DNA of 64,000 bases from contig NZ_VIGV01000008.1 of the NCBI RefSeq assembly GCF_007858445.1, forward strand, positions 1 through 64,000, read 5' to 3'. Under the pieces are notes generated by a model. It searched no databases, was not told where the DNA came from, and saw nothing but the letters and a program-made list of their open reading frames with translations. Below, in pieces: positions 55,443-64,000 of this stretch (the stretch's first letter is position 1; each line of letters starts with the position of its first letter). A program made the position numbers and the translations under genes. Source of the stretch: Tsukamurella sputi (GTDB lineage: Bacteria > Actinomycetota > Actinomycetes > Mycobacteriales > Mycobacteriaceae).

Positions 55443-56308
55443 CAGGCACCGCCCTTCTCGGTCGTGGCCGGCACCGCACCGGTGCGCCAGGCCTGGGTCA
55501 CGGCGATCGCGTCCGCCGTCGACCGCACGTCGTGCACGCGCACGCCCCACACGCCGGCCTGCGCGGCGAGCGCGGAGACCGCGGCGGTCGCCACCTCGCG
55601 GCCCGCGGGTTCGCGGCCGCCGAGGAGTTCGCCGAGGAAGCGTTTGCGGGATGCGCCCACGAGGATCCGGAAGCCCGTCTCCTGCAGGGCCGGCAGCCCG
55701 CGCAGCAGCGCCCAGTTGTGGTTCGCGTTCTTGGCGAAGCCGAGGCCGGGGTCCAGCACGATCCGCTCGGGCGCGATGCCCGCGGCGATCGCGGCGTCGG
55801 CCTGATGCAGCAGTTCGTCGCGCACCTCGGTGACCACGTCGTCGTACTCGGTGATCTCGTGGTGGATCCCTGCCCACACCGGTCCGGGCGCGCCCGGCGA
55901 CGGTCGCCAATGCATGAGGATCCACGGCGCCGTGGACTCGGCCACCACACCGGTCATGGCGGGATCGGCACGGCCGCCGGAGACGTCGTTGACGATGGCC
56001 GCGCCGGCCTCCAGGGCGGCGGCGGCCACCGAGGCGCGCATGGTGTCCACGGAGACGGCGATGCCTTCGGCGGCGAGCGCGGTGATCACCGGGACCACGC
56101 GGTCGCGTTCGACGTCGGCGGGCACGCGGTGCGCGCCGGGGCGGGTCGACTCCCCGCCCACGTCGACGATCGCGGCACCGTCGGCGACGAGGTCCCGCGC
56201 CCGCCCGACGGCGGCCTCGGGGTCGAGGTAGCGACCGCCGTCCGAGAAGGAATCGGCGGTCACGTTCACGACGCCCATGATGAGCGTGCGCCCGGGCTCG
56301 ACCGTCAC
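55442..56308 (-). CDS. folP: Dihydropteroate synthase
   Basis: 288 aa TIM barrel. Condenses the pterin with p-aminobenzoate, the sulfonamide target. [43 protein letters not shown] and [12 protein letters not shown] 56308 overlaps the folE stop (GTGA). Confidence 0.96.
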   Translation of the reverse strand: MTVEPGRTLIMGVVNVTADSFSDGGRYLDPEAAVGRARDLVADGAAIVDVGGESTRPGAHRVPADVERDRVVPVITALAAEGIAVSVDTMRASVAAAALEAGAAIVNDVSGGRADPAMTGVVAESTAPWILMHWRPSPGAPGPVWAGIHHEITEYDDVVTEVRDELLHQADAAIAAGIAPERIVLDPGLGFAKNANHNWALLRGLPALQETGFRILVGASRKRFLGELLGGREPAGREVATAAVSALAAQAGVWGVRVHDVRSTADAIAVTQAWRTGAVPATTEKGGA

Positions 56309-56900
56309 CGGCGCAGGATCAGCTCGAGCGCCTCGGCGCGCGAGGTCGCACTGTCCTTGAAGGCCCCCCGCACCGCGGAGGTGGTGGTGCTGGCGCCCGG
56401 CTTGCGGATGCCGCGCATCGCCATGCACAGGTGCTCGGCCTCGATCACCACGATCACGCCGCGCGGGTCGAGCTTGCGCACCAGCGCATCGGCGATCTGC
56501 GCGGTCAGCCGCTCCTGCACCTGCGGCCGCTTGGCGTAGAGGTCCACGACACGGGCCAGCTTGCTCAGGCCCGTGACCCGGCCGCTGGCGCCGGGCAGGT
56601 AGCCCACGTGCGCGACCCCGTGGAAGGAGACCAGGTGGTGCTCGCAGGTCGAGTACATCGGGATGTCCTTGACCAGCACCAGCTCGTCGTGATCCTCACC
56701 GAAGGTGGTGTTGAGCACCTCGTCCGGGTCGGTGTGCAACCCGCTGAAGACCTCCTGGAAGGCCTTCGCGACGCGCTCGGGAGTCTTCTGCAGACCCTCG
56801 CGATCGGGGTCCTCGCCGACGGCGATCAGCAGCTCGCGCACCGCGGCGACCGCGCGCTCATGGTCGAACGGGGCGATAGCCGCCCCGTTGTCGTGGGCCA

Positions 56901-56901
<1 letters not shown>
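56305..56901 (-). CDS. folE: GTP cyclohydrolase I
   Basis: 198 aa. Opens the folate pathway by turning GTP into dihydroneopterin triphosphate. Zinc ligands in [10 protein letters not shown] and [31 protein letters not shown] 56901 overlaps the ftsH stop (TGATG). The order ftsH-folE-folP-folB-folK gives one coupled operon. Confidence 0.96.
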
Positions 56902-59336
<2,435 letters not shown>

Positions 59337-59495
59337 ATGGCTTCGCCTCGCGGCTCGTCAGTCCTTCTTCTTCCGGCGCGCGGCGGGCCGCGCAGGGTCG
59401 ATCTCCCAGGTTACCGTGCACCGACGGGGCCGGGCCGGTCGCGTGGGTGCGCCCTGAGCGAACAAGGTCCGTTTCGCGAAGAATATGCTGCTGTG

Positions 59496-60056
59496 ATGAC
59501 CGAGAACGGCGTCCCGCCCCAGTACCCGACCGATCCGCAGAACCCGTACGGGCAGCAGCCCTTCGGAGCGCCCGGTTTCGCGCCCGACCCGTACGCCGCA
59601 GCGCAGCCGGTTCCCGGCCAGGCCGGCTACCCCGGGCAGCCCGCCTATCCGGCCGACGTGCCGGAACGCTGGCGCAGCCGGTTCGACTTCTTCTCCCGGT
59701 ACGGCCAGCCCGCGTCCTCGCCCGAGTCCACCGCGGCGTTCAAGCAGCTGTCCTTCGGTCAGCGCTTCCGCCTGGGCTTCAACGGACCGGCGTTCTTCTT
59801 CGGCCCCATCTATTACGCGATCAAGGGACCGTGGCGGAAGGGCCTGAGTCTGCTCGGCATCGCCGTCGCGATCTCCCTCCTGATCGGCGTGATCGAGATC
59901 GCCTTCGACTTCACCTTCCCCAGCGCCTCCTTCTCGGTCGTCATCGGCCTGCTGTACTCGAGCGTCGCGAACTGGGCCTACTTCCTGCACGTCACCCGCG
60001 GCAGCACCAGCTGGAACCCGTTCGAGGGCATGCCGATGTTCCGCAAGAAGGCGTAG
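59496..60056 (+). CDS. DUF2628 membrane protein
   Basis: 186 aa. A Pro/Gln/Tyr/Gly-rich N-terminal third (PQYPTDPQNPYGQQPFG), then the DUF2628 domain: FGQRFRLGFNGPAFFFGPIYYAIKGPWRKGLSLL with two or three membrane helices. ATG 59496 is 6 nt after TATGCT (leaderless). Divergent from ftsH, whose own tail is similarly rich in Pro/Gln/Gly/Tyr. Function unknown. Confidence 0.82.
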   Translation: MTENGVPPQYPTDPQNPYGQQPFGAPGFAPDPYAAAQPVPGQAGYPGQPAYPADVPERWRSRFDFFSRYGQPASSPESTAAFKQLSFGQRFRLGFNGPAFFFGPIYYAIKGPWRKGLSLLGIAVAISLLIGVIEIAFDFTFPSASFSVVIGLLYSSVANWAYFLHVTRGSTSWNPFEGMPMFRKKA

Positions 60057-60076
60057 TCGCCGGACCGTCGAGCCGG

Positions 60077-61390
60077 CTACTGCTCGATCTTCGCGGCCAG
60101 GGCCAGGAGGTCCGCCTCACCGCCGGGGCGGGCCACGAGCTGCACGCCCTCGCCGTTGAAGGGCACCGTCATCGCGGGCCAGCCGACGAAGTTCCACAGG
60201 CTCGGGTACGGCGCGTAGGCGAGGCTGGGGATCGCGCTCGCGGCCCAGGGCAGTTCCGCGTAGGGCCGGGCGGGCGCGGGCCGGCGGGCGAGAGTGGGCG
60301 TGACGAGAACGTCGATCGCCTCGGCCGCGAAGAACCGTTCCATCGCGGATTCGACCCGGGCCGCGTCGGACGGGCGGACGAGGCCGCGCCGGGCGGCGGC
60401 CCGCCCGATCGCGGCGTGCCGTCGGGTGCGGGCCTGCAGGAGCATCGGATTCGCGCCCCGCGCGACGATGTCGTCGGCGTCGGTCGCGGCGGCGGCCGCC
60501 CAGCGTGCCAGGAGCGGAAGCGGCGACGCGGGGTACGGAACGGTCACCTCGCGGACCGGCACTCCGCGCTCGGCGAGCCGGTCGGCCGCGCCGCGGACCG
60601 CGCGGACGATCCCGCGAGAGGTGAAAGTGAGCGCCGTCGGGCGGTTCAGCCCGAGCCCCACGCGCAGCCCGGCTCCGTCGCCGACAGCGGCGAGTTCCGG
60701 CCGCCCGGCGAGGACGGACAGCCCCAGCGCCGCATCCTCGACGGTGCGCGTCATGGGCCCGTTCTCGGACATGCCGAACCAGTTCGTCGGCCCGAGCTGC
60801 GCGGGTACGACGCCCCGGCCCGGTTTGATCGCGACGATGCCGGTGCACGCGGCCGGGCCGCGCAGCGAGCCGAGGCCGTCGTTGCCGTGCGCGAGCGCGA
60901 CGTGCCCGGCCGCGACCACGGCGGCGCTGCCGCCGGAACTCCCGCCGGCGGTCCGCCCGGGACGGTGCGGATTGCCCACGACTTCGCGGGCGTCGTCGGT
61001 CATGGCCCACAGGCACAGCTCCGGCACCCGGGTCAGCCCCACCACCACGGCGCCGGCGGCGCGCAGCCGCTTCACGACGGGGTGGTCGGTCTGCTCGATC
61101 GGCAGGCCCGCACCGCAGGCCTCCGAGACGCCGTCGAGGACGCGATGACCGGAGACGGCCACGTTGTCCTTGATGGCGATCGGCACGCCGGCCAGCGGCA
61201 GCGAGTAGCGGTCGGGCCGCGCGTCCACGGCGGCGGCCTCGGCGAGGGCCTCGTCGGGCCGCAGCACGCGCCATCCGTGCACGGTGGAATCGTCACCGAT
61301 GCGGGCCAGCGCCTCCCGGGTGGCCTCGACGGCGGTGAGCCGCCCCGATCGCACCCGGTCCGCGGTGGCCGCAGCGGTGAGCAGGGTCAT
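60077..61390 (-). CDS. Amidase-signature family protein
   Basis: 437 aa. Catalytic Lys in IAIKDNVAV, the Ser pair in [18 protein letters not shown], followed by [22 protein letters not shown]. The strand normally reading GSDGGGSIR is changed but the nucleophile Ser is kept. Substrate unknown. ATG 61390 overlaps the hpt stop (ATGA). Confidence 0.88.
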   Translation of the reverse strand: MTLLTAAATADRVRSGRLTAVEATREALARIGDDSTVHGWRVLRPDEALAEAAAVDARPDRYSLPLAGVPIAIKDNVAVSGHRVLDGVSEACGAGLPIEQTDHPVVKRLRAAGAVVVGLTRVPELCLWAMTDDAREVVGNPHRPGRTAGGSSGGSAAVVAAGHVALAHGNDGLGSLRGPAACTGIVAIKPGRGVVPAQLGPTNWFGMSENGPMTRTVEDAALGLSVLAGRPELAAVGDGAGLRVGLGLNRPTALTFTSRGIVRAVRGAADRLAERGVPVREVTVPYPASPLPLLARWAAAAATDADDIVARGANPMLLQARTRRHAAIGRAAARRGLVRPSDAARVESAMERFFAAEAIDVLVTPTLARRPAPARPYAELPWAASAIPSLAYAPYPSLWNFVGWPAMTVPFNGEGVQLVARPGGEADLLALAAKIEQ

Positions 61391-61959
61391 TCGCTGTAGA
61401 CCTTGGGCTCCAGAATGCCGATGTAGGGCAGGTCGCGGTAGCGCTCGGCGTAGTCCAGGCCGTAGCCGACGACGAACTCGTTGGGGATGTCGAAGCCGAC
61501 CCACTTGACGTCGACGTCCACGCGCACGGCGTCGGGCTTGCGCAGCAACGTGACGACCTCGAGCGAGCGGGGCTGCCGCGTCGCGAGGTTGCGCAGCAGC
61601 CAGCTCAGCGTGAGCCCGGAGTCGATGATGTCCTCCACGATGAGCACGTCGCGCCCGTTGATGTCCCGGTCGAGGTCCTTGAGGATCCGCACCACACCGG
61701 AGCTGGAGGTCGACGAGCCGTAGCTGGAGACCGCCATGAACTCGAGCTGCGTGGGCACGGGCAGCGCCCGGGCCAGGTCGGTCACGAACATGACCGCGCC
61801 CTTGAGCACCGTGATCAGCAGGAGGTCGGAGTCGCCCTCCTGGGAGCCGTACCGCTCCGCGATCTCGGCGGCGAGCTCGGCCGTCCGCTCCCTGATCTGA
61901 TCCTCGGTCAGTACCACCGAGGCGATGTCTCCCGCGTACAAGTCACCCGTGCCGTTCAC
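61387..61959 (-). CDS. hpt: Hypoxanthine-guanine phosphoribosyltransferase
   Basis: 190 aa purine salvage enzyme. PRPP motif [14 protein letters not shown], flexible loop [14 protein letters not shown], and [27 protein letters not shown] 61959 overlaps the tilS stop (GTGA); GTG 61962 is one codon earlier. Confidence 0.95.
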   Translation of the reverse strand: MNGTGDLYAGDIASVVLTEDQIRERTAELAAEIAERYGSQEGDSDLLLITVLKGAVMFVTDLARALPVPTQLEFMAVSSYGSSTSSSGVVRILKDLDRDINGRDVLIVEDIIDSGLTLSWLLRNLATRQPRSLEVVTLLRKPDAVRVDVDVKWVGFDIPNEFVVGYGLDYAERYRDLPYIGILEPKVYSE

Positions 61960-62894
61960 CACGCTCTCAGAATGCCACCTGTCCGGTGCACCTGCAGCCG
62001 CCGCCCCGCACTTCCGCCCGGGATCGCCGTCGGCCCCTGCCCGTGCCAGTCGGTGACGAGGGCGTCCACGGCCGCGAGATGCGCGCCGGTCAGTGCCCGC
62101 GCGCCGCGGCCGGCCAGCCAGGTGCGGAGCGCCCGGAAACGCAGGGCCGCAGGCAGTTCCGCGATGTCCTTCACCGCCAGGTCGGGGCCCGACGGTGCCG
62201 GCGCGAGCCCGTCCAGGGCGTCGTTGTCGGCCCGCAGGGACGCGGCGGTGCGCGCCAGGGACTCGGCCACTCCCCCGCCGAGGACGTCCTCCAGCAGGGG
62301 CAGGACCTCGGTGCGCACTCGCACGCGGGTGTACCGCGGGTCGAGGTTGTGGGGGTCCTCCCACGGCGTCAGGCCGAGCTCGGCGCACGCGGCCCGGGTC
62401 TCGGCGCGGCGTACGCCCAGCAGTGGCCGGCCGTAGGGCGCGGCCCACGGCGCCATCCCCGCCAGCGACCGGGCGCCGCTGCCGCGCCCGAGGCCGAGCA
62501 GCACCGTCTCCGCCTGGTCGTCGAGGGTGTGGCCGAGCAGGACCGGCAGGCCCTCCCGCGCGGCGTCGAGGGCCGCGTACCGGGCGGTCCGGGCCGCACC
62601 TTCGGGACCGCCGTCCCCGTCGACGGTGACCGGCAGCACCGCCGCGTGCCGCGCGCCGACGTCCCGCGCGAGCGCCGCAGCGCGCTCGGCCACCTCGGCG
62701 GAGCCGTCCTGCAGGCCGTGGTCGACGACGAGCGCGACGGTGTCCAGGCCCGCGGCGAGCGCCCCGGTGAGCAGCGCGAGCGAGTCCGCCCCGCCGGAGA
62801 GCGCCACGGCCACCGTCGGGCCGGATCCGTGGTCGTCGTGCCAGGCCCGGACGGCCCGGCGCACGCGCAGCGCCGACCGGCCGGGGCGGTTCAC
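61956..62894 (-). CDS. tilS: tRNA(Ile)-lysidine synthetase
   Basis: 312 aa. Modifies C34 of the AUA-reading tRNA-Ile to lysidine. ATP PP-loop [45 protein letters not shown] and [11 protein letters not shown] 62894 overlaps the metalloprotease stop (GTGA). Confidence 0.94.
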   Translation of the reverse strand: MNRPGRSALRVRRAVRAWHDDHGSGPTVAVALSGGADSLALLTGALAAGLDTVALVVDHGLQDGSAEVAERAAALARDVGARHAAVLPVTVDGDGGPEGAARTARYAALDAAREGLPVLLGHTLDDQAETVLLGLGRGSGARSLAGMAPWAAPYGRPLLGVRRAETRAACAELGLTPWEDPHNLDPRYTRVRVRTEVLPLLEDVLGGGVAESLARTAASLRADNDALDGLAPAPSGPDLAVKDIAELPAALRFRALRTWLAGRGARALTGAHLAAVDALVTDWHGQGPTAIPGGSAGRRLQVHRTGGILRAW

Positions 62895-63922
62895 AGGACC
62901 CGCGCGATCCAGCGCGACGGATCGTCCAGCTCGTCGGGCAGCGGGAGCGTCTCCGGGCCGGTCCACACCCGGTTGAACCGCTCCATGCCCACCTCGGCGA
63001 TCACGGCGTCGACGAACTTCTTGCCGCGCACGTACTGCGCGATCTTGGCGTCCATGCCCATCAGGGCACGGAGCAGCCGCTGGAACGGGTTCGACGGTGC
63101 CGCACGCCGCCGGTCGAAGGCGGCGCGGATCGTGCCGACGGTGGGGATCACGTCCGGGCCCGCGGCGTCCATGACGTGGTCGGCGTGGCCCTCGAGGAGA
63201 GTGCCCAGCATGAGCAGCCGCTCGACGGCGGCGAACTGCTCGGCGGGGGCCGCGATCTCGAGTACGCCGATGATGCCGCTGTGCCGCGCTCCGCCGGACA
63301 GGGCCCGCTGGGTGCGGGCGAGGAGGTCTCCGACGGAGCCCGCGCCGCCGACGCCGGCGAGCGCCGCGACGTTCTCGCGCATGTAGTCCCGCAGCCACGG
63401 GTTGGCACCGAACTGCACGCGGTGGGTGACCTCGTGCAGGCATACCCACATGCGGAAATCGTCGGGACGCAGCCTCAGCGCGCGTTCGACGGCCAGGACG
63501 TTGGGCACCACGAGGAGCAGCTCGCCGCCGGCGACTCCGAACGGGTCGTATTGCCCCAGAACCGAACCGGAGACCATGCCGAGCATGGCCCCGGCCTGCA
63601 CGCCCGCGAGGCGGGCGCCGACACCCGGATGTCCGGCGTCCTCAGGCTCGATCAGCGCCTCCATCGACCGGGCGGCCGCGGACACCCACTCGCGGCGATC
63701 CACGGTGCGGGCGGGCGGCACGGCCCCCGGGGTGAGCAGACCGGTGACGGCGCGGACATGCTCCTCCGCCTGCGCGGCGTAGCCGAGGAGCTGATCGGCA
63801 GCGCGGTCGCGGGTGTAGGCGGTGGTGGCGGGGCCGTCCCCGAGCACGCTCGCGACCCGCCGTCCGGAGGCGGCCGCCAGTGCCCAATCGACCTGCGCGC
63901 GTACCGGCTTCGATCCCCGCAT
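62891..63922 (-). CDS. Zinc-dependent metalloprotease family protein (Rv3626c-like, DUF2342)
   Basis: 343 aa. HExxH in [21 protein letters not shown], with later [12 protein letters not shown] supplying a ligand. Family PF10103; no signal peptide, role unknown. ATG 63922 is 5 nt past the dacB stop; GTG 63937 in the same frame would overlap dacB by 10 bp. Order dacB-metalloprotease-tilS-hpt matches M. tuberculosis. Confidence 0.86.
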   Translation of the reverse strand: MRGSKPVRAQVDWALAAASGRRVASVLGDGPATTAYTRDRAADQLLGYAAQAEEHVRAVTGLLTPGAVPPARTVDRREWVSAAARSMEALIEPEDAGHPGVGARLAGVQAGAMLGMVSGSVLGQYDPFGVAGGELLLVVPNVLAVERALRLRPDDFRMWVCLHEVTHRVQFGANPWLRDYMRENVAALAGVGGAGSVGDLLARTQRALSGGARHSGIIGVLEIAAPAEQFAAVERLLMLGTLLEGHADHVMDAAGPDVIPTVGTIRAAFDRRRAAPSNPFQRLLRALMGMDAKIAQYVRGKKFVDAVIAEVGMERFNRVWTGPETLPLPDELDDPSRWIARVL

Positions 63923-63927
63923 GGCGA

Positions 63928-64000
63928 TCAGCGGCACCCGCAGCCGCGCAGCGCGGCGGTCACGGCGTCCATGGCGGGACGGGCCACGTCGACCGGCGTG
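63928..64000 (-). CDS. dacB: D-alanyl-D-alanine carboxypeptidase, C-terminal fragment
   Basis: The last 23 residues (TPVDVARPAMDAVTAALRGC, then GCR and stop) enter from the window edge. The Ala/Arg-rich ending and the place upstream of the metalloprotease gene fit the DacB-type penicillin-binding protein found here in M. tuberculosis (Rv3627c). Assignment rests mainly on gene order. Confidence 0.55.
   Translation of the reverse strand, partial: TPVDVARPAMDAVTAALRGCGCR

Overview
The window is high-GC chromosomal DNA from a mycolic-acid-containing actinomycete (Mycobacteriales). Support comes from a mycothiol glycosyltransferase (MshA), an MspA-type outer-membrane porin, Lsr2, CarD, ClpC1, an MhuD-type haem-degrading enzyme, and long blocks that keep the Mycobacterium tuberculosis gene order (cysS-ispF-ispD-carD/lpqE-radA-disA; canB/mutY; hydrolase/mhuD; clpC1-lsr2-lysS; coaX-panD-panC to folK-folB-folP-folE-ftsH; hpt-tilS-metalloprotease-dacB). 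The gene set would fit Tsukamurella or a near relative, but that genus call is inference. I see no rRNA, tRNA, CRISPR array, insertion sequence or phage.

Layout. 0-2.4 kb: a glycolysis cluster, with pyruvate kinase (cut by the edge), a SorC-family sugar-phosphate regulator and 6-phosphofructokinase. 2.4-10.7 kb: small regulator/effector sets (MerR/aldo-keto reductase, TetR/two MFS pumps, nagB, another MFS pump). 10.7-13.4 kb: ybjN-mshA and a hydrolase. 13.4-17.3 kb: a MarR/porin locus with a CRP/GlxR-type site, then a hotdog dehydratase and a pirin. 17.3-20.8 kb: a secreted DUF305/beta-propeller pair and a PadR/SnoaL pair. 20.9-24.2 kb: a zinc ABC importer with a Zur-type box, fused in one overlapping operon to pxpA. 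24.3-33.2 kb: the conserved rlmB-cysS, ispF-ispD-carD and lpqE-radA-disA block. 33.2-35.6 kb: an MFS/LysR pair that looks inserted. 35.7-43.6 kb: canB, mutY, oxidoreductases, a frameshifted nei-type glycosylase, and mhuD. 43.8-49.6 kb: clpC1, lsr2, a class I lysyl-tRNA synthetase and a rhodanese preceded by a tiny polycysteine ORF. 49.6-59.3 kb: pantothenate and folate biosynthesis ending in ftsH, many genes overlapping by 1-4 bases. 59.5-64 kb: a DUF2628 protein, an amidase, hpt, tilS, a metalloprotease and the end of dacB.

Most notable signals: (i) the same palindrome GCCCATATGGGC sits exactly 7 bp upstream of matching promoters of both pyk and pfkA, flanking the SorC gene, which suggests a local glycolytic activator circuit; (ii) a leaderless 14-codon ORF with a Cys-Cys pair ahead of a rhodanese gene, resembling mycobacterial cysteine attenuators; (iii) the 10-mer GGCACCGTCG occurs about 26 times on the two strands in several reading frames, far above composition; (iv) about 20 genes have a TAnnnT hexamer 6-8 nt before the start codon, implying leaderless transcripts; (v) ispD has no ATG/GTG/TTG start and appears to use CTG; (vi) the nei-type glycosylase has a one-base G-tract frameshift separating its catalytic Pro-Glu from the rest; (vii) nested dyads cover the lsr2 promoter.
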